From NCBI RefSeq assembly GCF_030546575.1, contig NZ_JAUOTN010000007.1, positions 186,001 to 250,000 on the forward strand: a DNA stretch of 64,000 bases, in the 5' to 3' direction. How positions within the stretch are numbered: position 1 is the first letter of the stretch; each line of letters begins with the position of its first letter. Source of the DNA: Pontibacter coccineus (GTDB lineage Bacteria > Bacteroidota > Bacteroidia > Cytophagales > Hymenobacteraceae). A program made the position numbers and the translations under genes. Below are positions 7,338 to 14,341 of this stretch, in pieces. The notes under the pieces were generated by a model. That model searched no databases, was not told where the DNA came from, and was given only the letters and a program-made list of their open reading frames with translations.

Positions 7338-7721
7338 ATGAGCCAAGCCAGAACATGCATCCAGTGCGGAACAGCCATTGTAGGCAGGAGCGATAAGCGC
7401 TACTGCTCTGACCCCTGCAGACACCTGGCCAACAATACGGTCAAGGTACAGAACCAACAGGAACGCAGGATTCTCCAAATCAATGCTGCATTAAGAAAAA
7501 ACCGCAGCATTCTCAAACAGCTCAGTCCACAGGGCAAGACCACCTTGCCCCGCCAGTACCTGGAGCTGGCAGGCTTTGATTTCCGCTACCTGACCCAAGT
7601 CTACCGCACCCAGAAGGGAAACACCTACCATCTCTGCTATGACTATGGGTATATGCTCCTGCCCGACGAAAAGGTGCTGATCGTGAACTGGCAGCCTTAC
7701 ATGGAGCAAAGCAAGGTATAG
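7338..7721 (+). CDS. Small zinc-ribbon protein divergent from the recombinase
   Basis: This 127-residue protein has an N-terminal zinc-binding cluster, CIQCGTAIVGRSDKRYCSDPCR, with CxxC then CSDPC spacing (cysteines at about 7, 10, 23 and 27). A basic helix rich in Q and R follows (about 37-60), then a soluble domain with several aromatic residues (GFDFRYLTQVY, YHLCYDYGYMLLP). It is divergent from the recombinase and shares the control region with its four repeats. It may be a DNA-binding accessory or regulator of the recombinase, but this rests on position only. The last codons, AAG GTA TAG, spell the octamer AGGTATAG, so the stop codon lies inside that motif. Confidence 0.7.
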   Translation: MSQARTCIQCGTAIVGRSDKRYCSDPCRHLANNTVKVQNQQERRILQINAALRKNRSILKQLSPQGKTTLPRQYLELAGFDFRYLTQVYRTQKGNTYHLCYDYGYMLLPDEKVLIVNWQPYMEQSKV

Positions 7722-7752
7722 GAAATCCTTTGCTCAGGTATAGCCAAACAGA

Positions 7753-7781
7753 AAAGCCATACCCTTTGCAGGTATGGCTTT
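7753..7781. terminator. Bidirectional stem-loop terminator
   Basis: Perfect 11-bp arms AAAGCCATACC / GGTATGGCTTT enclose a 7-base loop between two converging genes (zinc ribbon, ferredoxin). T tracts are short, so this is a weak to moderate terminator. Confidence 0.6.
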
Positions 7782-7809
7782 CCGGTATTTCAGGTATAAG
7801 GTATAGCGC

Positions 7810-8133
7810 TTAAGCTTCCGGCATCAGGCGCACCACCAGTCCGTCCAGGTCGGGGTTGACACGCAGCTGGCACGAGAGGCGACTGGTTGCGGTTGCGTGT
7901 GGCAGTGTTTCGAGCATGTAGGCTTCGTCGTCGCCGGGCTCAGGCAGTTCGCCGCTCTGCAGCACCTCCACGTGGCAGGTGGCGCAGATGGCCATACCGC
8001 CGCAAATAGCGGGCACATCCAGTTCGTTGGCTTTCATCACTTCCATCACCGAAAGTCCCATGTCAGTCGGGGCTTCCAGCGTCACGCGGCTGCCGTCCGG
8101 CAACTCCACGTGAATGTTGATCAGGTCCTCCAT
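7810..8133 (-). CDS. 2Fe-2S ferredoxin (adrenodoxin type)
   Basis: The 107-residue protein has the [2Fe-2S] ligand pattern C-x5-C-x2-C (ICGGMAICATCHVEV, about residues 43-52) and a fourth cysteine further on (SRLSCQLRV). The acidic PEPGDDEAYML stretch and the C-terminal LRVNPDLDGLVVRLP-like end are typical of adrenodoxin/putidaredoxin-type ferredoxins of about 105 residues. Its ATG overlaps the stop codon of the upstream flavoprotein gene (TAATG), so the two are translationally coupled. It probably takes electrons from that reductase; its final acceptor (P450, iron-sulfur assembly or an oxygenase) is not in the window. Confidence 0.92.
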   Translation of the reverse strand: MEDLINIHVELPDGSRVTLEAPTDMGLSVMEVMKANELDVPAICGGMAICATCHVEVLQSGELPEPGDDEAYMLETLPHATATSRLSCQLRVNPDLDGLVVRLMPEA

Positions 8134-9146
8134 TAGTTCAGCTCCTGTATGCCGTTTACGGTGGTATACTTCAGCACAAACTTCTTATCCGGGTAGATAA
8201 CGTTGTAAGCGCTCTGCGCCATCAAAGCCGACTCATGGAAGCCGCACAAAATGAGCTTGAGCTTGCCCGGATAGGTGTTGATGTCGCCGATGGCGAATAC
8301 GCCCGGGATGTTGGTGGAGTAGTCCACGGTGTTCACCACAATGGCGCCCTTCTCCAGTTCCAGTCCCCAGTTCTCGAGCGGTCCCAGTTTCGGCACCAGT
8401 CCGAAAAGCGGAATGAAGTAATCGGTCTCGATCTGGTACTCGGTCTGGTTATCGATGAGTACTGTTACGCCGTCGAGTTTGCCATTGCCCTGCACCTGCG
8501 TCACGTTCGACTTCAGCAGCAGCTTGATCTGTCCTTCCTCGGCCAGGGTCAGCACTTTTTCTGCTGACTCCGGTGCTCCCCTGAAAGTAGAACCTCGGTG
8601 TACGAGTGTAAGCTCTTCGGCTACACCGGCCAGGTAGATGGCCCAGTCCAGGGCAGAGTCGCCGCCGCCGGCCAGCACTACTTTTTTGCTGCGGAAAAGC
8701 TCCGGGTCGCGCACCATGTAGGTCACGCCTTTGCCTTCAAAGGTTTCGAGGCTTTCGATAGCGGGTTTGCGGGGCTCAAAAGAACCCAGACCGCCGGCAA
8801 TAGCCACTACCTTGCAGGCAATTTGGGTGCCCTCGGAAGTGCGCACAATGAACGAGCCGTCTTCCTGCTTATCGAGTTCTTCCACGCGCTCTCCCAACGT
8901 GAAAGTGGGGTGGAAAGGCTCGATCTGTTTCATCAGGTTGTCTACCAGCTCACCGGCCAGAATGGAAGGGAAGCCAGGTATATCGTAGATTGGTTTTTTA
9001 GGGTAGATCTCGGCCAGCTGGCCACCCACCACGGGCAGGGCATCTACTACGTGGCAGCGCATTTTGAGTAGCCCTGCCTCAAACACTGCGAACAGTCCCA
9101 CAGGTCCTGCGCCCACAATGCATATATCGGTTGTTATTCTGTCCAT
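8133..9146 (-). CDS. Ferredoxin--NADP reductase, thioredoxin-reductase-like (FNR type 2)
   Basis: This 337-residue flavoprotein has an N-terminal FAD-binding GAGPVG loop (residues 12-17), the GGQL segment of the FAD domain, and an NADPH-binding loop VVLAGGGDSALDW near 155. A C-terminal FAD contact, GVFAIGDINTYPGKLKL, is also present. The redox-active CxxC of thioredoxin reductases is absent, which places it with the YumC-type ferredoxin-NADP reductases. It is immediately followed by the ferredoxin gene with one overlapping base, so the pair forms an NADPH-to-ferredoxin electron transfer module in the cytoplasm. Nothing unusual is visible in the motifs. Confidence 0.92.
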   Translation of the reverse strand: MDRITTDICIVGAGPVGLFAVFEAGLLKMRCHVVDALPVVGGQLAEIYPKKPIYDIPGFPSILAGELVDNLMKQIEPFHPTFTLGERVEELDKQEDGSFIVRTSEGTQIACKVVAIAGGLGSFEPRKPAIESLETFEGKGVTYMVRDPELFRSKKVVLAGGGDSALDWAIYLAGVAEELTLVHRGSTFRGAPESAEKVLTLAEEGQIKLLLKSNVTQVQGNGKLDGVTVLIDNQTEYQIETDYFIPLFGLVPKLGPLENWGLELEKGAIVVNTVDYSTNIPGVFAIGDINTYPGKLKLILCGFHESALMAQSAYNVIYPDKKFVLKYTTVNGIQELN

Positions 9147-9227
9147 TTAAAATTGTCTTTTGATCAATCAATTTTCTACCGTAAAGATACGGCCATGTGT
9201 TAAGCATCCATAGCAAATTCTATTATA

Positions 9228-9269
9228 AAATGGGGCGGCTCACAGCATCTGCCGCAAACCGCCCCATTT
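9228..9269 (-). terminator. Stem-loop terminator after the small membrane protein genes
   Basis: Perfect 11-bp arms AAATGGGGCGG / CCGCCCCATTT. On the minus strand the stem is followed by TATAATAG. It separates the membrane-protein run from the downstream reductase gene. Confidence 0.65.
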
Positions 9270-9287
9270 CTATTGTGCCGGATGTCG

Positions 9288-9566
9288 TTAAATAAGCGCT
9301 TTGTCGAGCATATCGCCTAGGTCGCTCACGCCTAAGGTGAACATGAACAACACGATGGCCAGCGCGATTTTGACGACCATAGGTATAGCGAAACCCAGGT
9401 GTCGCTTCAGGTAGGCATTTGCCGGAGGAAGATAGACAAGGGATAGAAGTAAGTAGGCTATACCTGGCACAGGATGCACCAACACCAGGTTCAGTACACC
9501 CACTGTTGCGACTACCAGGCCAAAAAACCAGCCGAGTAGGGGATAAGTTAAGGTTTGGGCTTTCAT
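9288..9566 (-). CDS. Small three-helix membrane protein, paralogue of the 95-residue neighbour
   Basis: From the ATG at 9566 the product is 92 residues (MKAQTLTYPLLGWFFG...). A longer in-frame start at 9629 would overlap the preceding gene. It has three hydrophobic helices. A mid-protein LLSLVYLPPANAYL and a tail GFAIPMVVKIALAI...LGVSDLGDMLDK match those of the 95-residue protein encoded 0.35 kb upstream, so the two are tandem paralogues. The family is not recognised. It lies last in a run of co-directional membrane-protein genes likely governed by the winged-helix regulator at 12.0 kb. Confidence 0.7.
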   Translation of the reverse strand: MKAQTLTYPLLGWFFGLVVATVGVLNLVLVHPVPGIAYLLLSLVYLPPANAYLKRHLGFAIPMVVKIALAIVLFMFTLGVSDLGDMLDKALI

Positions 9567-9577
9567 GACGCTACTGC

Positions 9578-9868
9578 TTAACTTCCTGCAAACGGGGTTC
9601 CGAAGATGCCGACAGCCAGCTCCGCCCAAATGAGGAAGAGGACCAGCAAAATAAGGCCAATGATGACGAGCCGGGATTCGGTGTTTTTAACTTTCCGGAT
9701 CACGAGCTCCGCCATGAGCCCCGTGCCAAGCAGCAGGATGCCCATGATCACAAAATCGCCTAGATCCCAGTCTACCTCGCTCGTAAACTGCATGGCGATG
9801 AGGGGAATAAGCAGCAGGCCAACTACTGTGAGTACAATGCCGAAAAGTCTTTTGTTTTGCGTTATCAT
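9578..9868 (-). CDS. Small membrane protein of 96 residues
   Basis: The protein has three likely membrane helices (about 8-27, 35-55 and 65-88), separated by a short acidic loop (SEVDWDLGD) and a basic loop (IRKVKNTESR). There is no signal peptide or known motif. It sits between the two paralogous membrane proteins, 11 bases from the downstream gene and 53 from the upstream one, so they are probably co-transcribed. The function is unknown. Confidence 0.7.
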   Translation of the reverse strand: MITQNKRLFGIVLTVVGLLLIPLIAMQFTSEVDWDLGDFVIMGILLLGTGLMAELVIRKVKNTESRLVIIGLILLVLFLIWAELAVGIFGTPFAGS

Positions 9869-9921
9869 ATCTGTTTTTAGTTTAGAATGTATGTGATTTG
9901 TTTTTTTTGATTCCTGAAATG

Positions 9922-10209
9922 TTAAAAGTCCAGCAGCATCAGGTCGATCTTGTCAAACAACTCGGCCACACCCAGCGCTGACCAGATGATGAAGAGGCCC
10001 AAAATGGTCTTGGCTGCCAGTGGAATAGAGAAGCCCGTCACCTCCTGTAGTATAGCCGTCATGGGAGGGAAGTAGGCGAACGATAGCAGGATAATGAACA
10101 GGCCATAGCCGGCGTCGTTGCCCCAAAACGTGTTGATGAATCCGATCGCCAGAAAGAGGAAGCCAAACAGCCAGCTGACCAAACTCCCGAGTTGCAATGT
10201 TTTTTCCAT
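9922..10209 (-). CDS. Small three-helix membrane protein (95 residues)
   Basis: It has hydrophobic segments at about 8-28, 35-52 and 62-80, with the FIILLSFAYFPPMTAIL and GFSIPLAAKTILGLF segments that recur in the protein encoded at 9.3-9.6 kb. The pair looks like an old tandem duplication with the unrelated 96-residue gene between. No functional motif is visible. It is part of the co-directional membrane-protein run downstream of the winged-helix regulator. Confidence 0.7.
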   Translation of the reverse strand: MEKTLQLGSLVSWLFGFLFLAIGFINTFWGNDAGYGLFIILLSFAYFPPMTAILQEVTGFSIPLAAKTILGLFIIWSALGVAELFDKIDLMLLDF

Positions 10210-10245
10210 AAGGTATTTCAGGTATTATGATGAAGAGAAATTGAC

Positions 10246-11487
10246 TTATTTAAATCCGAAAATAAGGGGAAAGAGGAACACGACCACAATCGTCCAGACA
10301 AAGTAGACCGGAATGTAGAGCACAATGGACCGCCCGACTTCGGTGATGGCGGCCTTACGGGCGGCCGCTTTGTAGAGCATGACCGTGACAATGAGCAGAT
10401 GCACCAGCATGAGCACATTTCCGCCCATGACAGCCACCCTGTTGGGCGTGATGCCCCACTCCGAAATGCGGAACGAAATAGCCGACAACGCAATGCCATT
10501 CACGATTACCGTCACGACCGAGAGCATGAGCAACACCCACACGCCCGAAGCAGCGCCTGACCGGTTGGAGCTCTCGGCCACCGAGAAAAAGATCAACGCC
10601 ATCACCCCGATCAGGAGCACATTGAAGAGCAGCAGAAACTCACGGTCGTTGTAAGGGTCTTTGCCGGAATAGATAATGGCTCCCAGGTAGATCACCAGCA
10701 TCACCAGCACCAGCGGACTGAAGATTTTGGCGATAACGGGCGACACTTTGTTGACCAGCTGCGGATTGTTCTGGGTCAGGTAGGCAGCCACGACCGGAAC
10801 CGCCGGCAGACCGAAGGCCACAATGTATTCAAAGTAAAACTCCTCGATCCGGAACCCGATCAGCGCGAACAAGCCAATCGTTATACCTGTCATCATGCCA
10901 CCAGCGATCACGAGCAGCGCCGACATCACCGCCAGATCGCCGTTGAAGCGCAGGAAGCCAAGGCGCTTATCAGCCAGGTGGAGTTCATTTCCGGCATACG
11001 ATACACCCAGCAGCACCCAGAGCAGCAGCGGCAAGTGAATACAGGCCAGCATCAATGTGTCGCTCTGGTTGTCGGGCAGTAAGTTGATGTAGACGAGGCA
11101 GACTGCTGTGATGCCACCGATAAAAGCGATCCGGTTAGCCGGTAGGTTGTTTCTCCAGGCGAAGTAGGCCATCAGGGGCGGGAGCACAAAAAAGCTGAGG
11201 TTGCGCGGGTAGTAGAAGTCTTCGCTGATCGGGAAAATGGCGGGCAATTTAACCAGTATACCTGCCACCAGCGCGGCGATCACCACAAACAAAAATTCCC
11301 GGTTGAAGCGCCAGAAAACATCCTCCGCCTCGTAGTTCAGTCGCTCGTGCCAGAAGCCAGCCAGCGCATGGTCCCGCACCTGCGGGAAAATGCCGGTGAA
11401 CTCCTGTTTAAAGCCCGCCTTGTTGGACCGGTACAGCTTCTCCAGTTGTCCGGGGTCGTTCAGGTGCGATAGTATTTGCTCTTTCAT
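10246..11487 (-). CDS. Polytopic membrane protein, DUF4153-like
   Basis: From the ATG at 11487 the product is 413 residues. An upstream ATG at 11520 would add eleven residues, but the octamer AGGTATAG lies directly before 11487 and argues for the shorter form. A soluble N-terminal part of about 65 residues (MKEQILSHLNDPGQLEKLYR) is followed by about ten to twelve membrane helices. The general look, an N-terminal helical domain then many helices with short loops such as YSGKDPYNDREF, resembles the DUF4153 family. That family has no established role; this assignment is from memory of the pattern and is moderate. It is co-directional with the small membrane proteins on either side. Confidence 0.7.
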   Translation of the reverse strand: MKEQILSHLNDPGQLEKLYRSNKAGFKQEFTGIFPQVRDHALAGFWHERLNYEAEDVFWRFNREFLFVVIAALVAGILVKLPAIFPISEDFYYPRNLSFFVLPPLMAYFAWRNNLPANRIAFIGGITAVCLVYINLLPDNQSDTLMLACIHLPLLLWVLLGVSYAGNELHLADKRLGFLRFNGDLAVMSALLVIAGGMMTGITIGLFALIGFRIEEFYFEYIVAFGLPAVPVVAAYLTQNNPQLVNKVSPVIAKIFSPLVLVMLVIYLGAIIYSGKDPYNDREFLLLFNVLLIGVMALIFFSVAESSNRSGAASGVWVLLMLSVVTVIVNGIALSAISFRISEWGITPNRVAVMGGNVLMLVHLLIVTVMLYKAAARKAAITEVGRSIVLYIPVYFVWTIVVVFLFPLIFGFK

Positions 11488-11538
11488 GGGGCTATACCTT
11501 GGTTTATTTATCAAAGCCATCTGTAGTGTTGTGGTCGC

Positions 11539-11877
11539 CTAATCCCAGAGTGTGCCTACTAAACCCAACACAGAGCCAAGCCACAGGCCTACCAGGTAAA
11601 TCAGCACACTGAGTACCACCGCGATGCCCTTGTGAATACCGAGCCTGCGATGATAGTGGAGCAGCATGTAGTTAATGAAACCGCCGAGCGCGCCGGCCAT
11701 GGTAACGACAAGGAGCGGCCTGATCATCCACAGCTTGCCCCAGGCTGGATCAGGATGCTGTACACCAGCAAGGAATAAAGCGATCAGGGCTAGTCCGAAG
11801 GCGGCACCGGTCAGGGCGCGTCTGCCTGCCGCAGCGGCCTGCACAGGTTGGTTTTGATACTCGTTTTGCTGTACCAT
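11539..11877 (-). CDS. Small membrane protein, 112 residues
   Basis: A polar N-terminus (MVQQNEYQNQPVQ) is followed by three to four hydrophobic segments (about 22-40, 50-70 and 83-108). No family is recognised. A perfect 19-bp palindrome lies 49 bases upstream of its start, between it and the winged-helix regulator gene. The same palindrome occurs before the 207-residue membrane protein upstream of the regulator, so the regulator probably controls this gene and those after it. Confidence 0.7.
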   Translation of the reverse strand: MVQQNEYQNQPVQAAAAGRRALTGAAFGLALIALFLAGVQHPDPAWGKLWMIRPLLVVTMAGALGGFINYMLLHYHRRLGIHKGIAVVLSVLIYLVGLWLGSVLGLVGTLWD

Positions 11878-11925
11878 CTTATTTTTGAGTTAAAGTCTAT
11901 AAATAGTTTTTGAAAGTCCGTAAAG

Positions 11926-11944
11926 TACTTTGAACTTCAAAGTA
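11926..11944. promoter_or_regulatory. Perfect 19-bp palindrome, candidate operator 1
   Basis: TACTTTGAA-C-TTCAAAGTA is fully symmetric around one base. A nearly identical site lies at 12907-12925. Both precede genes that flank the winged-helix regulator, making it the likely binder. Confidence 0.6.
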
Positions 11945-11959
11945 TAGCGACAAAAAAAA

Positions 11960-12268
11960 TTAATCGCCTTGCCTGTTGTTTAAAATCAACTGCTCCAAGG
12001 CATCCAGGTGACTCTTGAAGGCCTCACGGCCGGCATCCGTTGCCTGGTAGGTAGTGTTGGGCTTGCGTCCGACAAACTGTTTCTCCACTTGCAGGTACCC
12101 GGCTTCTTCCAGCGCCCGCAGGTGACTGGCCAGGTTGCCATCGGTCAGTTGCAGGGTTTCTTTCAGCGTGTTGAAGTCCACTCTGTCATCCACCAGCAGC
12201 ACCGACATAATGCCCAGTCGCGCCTTGCTTTCGAAGGCCTTGTTTATATTTTCCAGGTATTCTTTCAC
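11960..12268 (-). CDS. Winged-helix transcriptional regulator (HTH_34/ArsR-like)
   Basis: I choose the GTG at 12268, giving 102 residues that begin (M)KEYLENINKAFESKARLGI; upstream ATGs would run back into the preceding gene. The core SVLLVDDRVDFNTLKETL, the recognition region LTDGNLASHLRALEEAGYL and the wing KQFVGRKPNTTYQATDAG are characteristic of a small winged-helix family of Bacteroidota. It starts 8 bases after the stop of the 207-residue membrane protein gene, so the two are co-transcribed, an arrangement I have often seen for this family. The two palindromes at 12907 and 11926 are its probable operators, implying autoregulation plus control of the downstream genes. Confidence 0.88.
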   Translation of the reverse strand: MKEYLENINKAFESKARLGIMSVLLVDDRVDFNTLKETLQLTDGNLASHLRALEEAGYLQVEKQFVGRKPNTTYQATDAGREAFKSHLDALEQLILNNRQGD

Positions 12269-12275
12269 CGGTTTG

Positions 12276-12899
12276 CTAGCGTTCGTATTTAAAGTACACC
12301 AGCGCGCCATACACAATGTGCAACATGCCAAAACCCACCGTCCACAGCATCAGGCCATAGCCGACAAACACGCTGGCAACCAGGCCGAGGATAATTTCGA
12401 TGATGCCCAGGTAACGAATATCACCCAGGGTATACTTGCTGCCGTTGAGCAGGGCCAGACCATAGAAAATCAGCATGGCAGGTGCTACCAGGTATAGAAT
12501 GTTGTGGTATAGCAAGATGGCACAAAACACACCACCAGCAGCCAAAGGTATTGCCAGGTTCACCAGTAGCCGCTTCGATTGGTTGTCCCAGGTGCGTTGG
12601 TTCTTTTTGCGGGCATTGCGCGCTGTGAAATAGGTGGCCGTGCCAAAGGCCAGCACCATTACCCCAACCGCCACCGCCAATACAAAAAGAACGTCCTCAC
12701 GACGGAAGTTGCTGGCCAGGTCGTTGTAATAATTGATGTTGTGCTGGCTGAAGTACCACTTGACCACTGCCGCACCCAAAAGTGCTGACAAGCCTGCAAA
12801 TACACCGGACAACCCGCTCAGGGAGATAAAGCGGGATGAGCGATCCATGATGTTGCGGATCTCTTGCAGGGCTTCTAGCTGGTCTTGCTGCTGGTTCAT
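12276..12899 (-). CDS. Membrane protein co-transcribed with the winged-helix regulator
   Basis: The 207-residue protein has a soluble N-terminal helix (MNQQQDQLEALQEIRNIMDR) and about six membrane helices. A long loop (SQHNINYYNDLASNFRRED) follows the second helix, and a basic loop (NARKKNQRTWDNQSKR) sits mid-protein. No enzymatic motif is visible. The gene precedes the regulator in one operon, and a near-perfect palindrome lies 8-26 bases before its ATG. Its partner role, perhaps sensing or transport, is unknown. Confidence 0.75.
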   Translation of the reverse strand: MNQQQDQLEALQEIRNIMDRSSRFISLSGLSGVFAGLSALLGAAVVKWYFSQHNINYYNDLASNFRREDVLFVLAVAVGVMVLAFGTATYFTARNARKKNQRTWDNQSKRLLVNLAIPLAAGGVFCAILLYHNILYLVAPAMLIFYGLALLNGSKYTLGDIRYLGIIEIILGLVASVFVGYGLMLWTVGFGMLHIVYGALVYFKYER

Positions 12900-12906
12900 G
12901 TTAAAG

Positions 12907-12925
12907 TACTTTGAGTTTCAAAGTT
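12907..12925. promoter_or_regulatory. Near-perfect palindrome, candidate operator 2
   Basis: TACTTTGAG-T-TTCAAAGTT differs from the 11926 site at only a few positions and lies just before the start codon of the first gene of the regulator operon, where binding would block transcription. Confidence 0.55.
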
Positions 12926-13243
12926 AATACAGGTTTACGTAAAGTCAAGCCTTGGGGCTAAATTATTTTGGAAATTTATGAGGTGATGGCATATCCGGAT
13001 TTATAGAATGTTTAGAGCAGAGGCCATGATATTTCGCTATTTCCCCCTGGCAAGGTATAGCATATGGCAACAAAGTCACTATGGCAGGTATAGCCGAATC
13101 AGCTATACCTTCAGAATCAATCACACCTACTCTAATCAACTATACCTGTCTCTGTCAACTATACTTGGAAACTAAAAGGCATTGGCCATATACCCAGGTA
13201 TACAGCCAATGCCTTGCAGGTATAGCGAGTGCTTTGTCTCAGA
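12926..13243. other. Intergenic stretch with clustered AGGTATAG octamers and a terminator
   Basis: No coding sequence is supported here. Five exact copies of AGGTATAG / CTATACCT lie at 13053, 13086, 13103, 13140 and 13218, with near copies at about 13160 and 13196. An 11-bp stem AAGGCATTGGC (13176-13186) / GCCAATGCCTT (13205-13215) followed on the minus strand by TTTTAG is the likely terminator of the cyanophycin/isoaspartyl peptidase unit. Confidence 0.6.
13176..13215 (-). terminator. Terminator of the isoaspartyl peptidase gene
   Basis: Perfect 11-bp arms with an 18-base loop. The minus-strand stem is followed by TTTTAG. It lies 28 bases after the peptidase stop codon. Confidence 0.6.
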
Positions 13244-14209
13244 CTATTTCTCCATCTCCTTTTGCTTGACAGGTTTCTTCAGCTTCTCAGACTCCCACAG
13301 GGCCACAAAAGGCTCCTCATCAGCGGCCCAGTAGCCTCGTTTCATAAATCCGGTATTGAACCCGAAAGCCGCCCTGCCCGCAGCGTCCATCGACAGGATG
13401 CCCCGGTCGCCCTGCAGCTTGTCAGCGTGCAACTCAATAGCCTTGTCGGTGGCCGCCTGCAGGGAGTTGCCGGCATACTTCATCATGGCGTATACCTCGT
13501 GGGCAAGCGCACCCCGCATAATCGACTCGCCTTCGCCGGTGCAGCTTACGGCGCATACCTCATTGGTTGCAAAAGTGCCCCCGCCAATGATAGGCGTATC
13601 CCCCACACGGCCTTTCATCTGGTCCGTCAGGCCGCCGGTGGAGGTGGCCGCTGCCAGGTTGCCGTTTATGTCCAAGGCCACAGCGCCTACTGTATCAGTC
13701 ATGGAGCCCGGCATTCTTTTCTTCTCAGCTCTTTCGAGCTGCTTGTCTAACCAGGCCTCTTTTTTCTCGGTTGTCACAAAATATTCGGGGCCCTTCAGGG
13801 GTAGGTTGTTGGCGAGGGCAAATTCCTCAGCTCCAGTCCCCACCAGCAGGCAGTGTTTGCATTTCTGCAGGATCACTTTCGCCAGACTAATGGGGTGCTG
13901 TACATAGCGCACACTGCCCACAGCCCCGACCCGGAGGGTATTGCCGTCCATTATGGCGGCATCAAACTCCGTTTCTCCGCGCTGTGTCAGGCTGGCACCT
14001 CGCCCGGCATTGAACGCCGGGTTACGCTCCATGCTATTGACGGCCGCTTCTACTGCATCCAGGGCGCTGCCCCCTTTTTCCAGCACGTCATAGCCTTCTT
14101 TCAGGGCGTCGGCCAGGCCTTGTCTGTATGCTTCTTCTTTTTTCTTGTCAAGCTCGCTGGGCTTCACTGTCTCAGCCCCGCCGTGAATCGCAATCGCAAA
14201 TTTTTTCAT
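13244..14209 (-). CDS. Isoaspartyl peptidase / L-asparaginase (Ntn hydrolase)
   Basis: At 321 residues it matches plant-type asparaginases (EcAIII/IaaA family). The precursor opens with AIAIHGGAET, carries the NPAFNAGRGA segment (63-72), and has the self-cleavage site before T173 in TDTVGAVALD, which becomes the catalytic nucleophile of the beta chain. Substrate-binding TSTGGLTDQMKGRVGD and the GGGTFAT and CTGEGE segments follow. These enzymes split beta-aspartyl dipeptides. The gene lies directly downstream of cyanophycin synthetase on the same strand, so beta-Asp-Arg from cyanophycin breakdown is the natural substrate. The two genes are 132 bp apart with a stem-loop between. Cleavage is cytoplasmic, as no signal peptide is seen. 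Confidence 0.93.
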   Translation of the reverse strand: MKKFAIAIHGGAETVKPSELDKKKEEAYRQGLADALKEGYDVLEKGGSALDAVEAAVNSMERNPAFNAGRGASLTQRGETEFDAAIMDGNTLRVGAVGSVRYVQHPISLAKVILQKCKHCLLVGTGAEEFALANNLPLKGPEYFVTTEKKEAWLDKQLERAEKKRMPGSMTDTVGAVALDINGNLAAATSTGGLTDQMKGRVGDTPIIGGGTFATNEVCAVSCTGEGESIMRGALAHEVYAMMKYAGNSLQAATDKAIELHADKLQGDRGILSMDAAGRAAFGFNTGFMKRGYWAADEEPFVALWESEKLKKPVKQKEMEK

Positions 14210-14290
14210 AGTTGTTCTTATTCATTTAATGGAACCTCTGGTGCAGCGAGGCGTTTTATTCTGTGTCTTGCAGGCCGCACTCCAACGCAT

Positions 14291-14325
14291 CAGCGGCTGC
14301 CATCTGGTTTCAGAGGCAGCCGCTG
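14291..14325. other. Stem-loop between cphA and the isoaspartyl peptidase gene
   Basis: Perfect 11-bp arms CAGCGGCTGCC / GGCAGCCGCTG with a 13-base loop and no T tract. It may stabilise or process the shared transcript or cause partial termination. Confidence 0.5.
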
Positions 14326-14341
14326 TAGGGGAGAACCTGAT

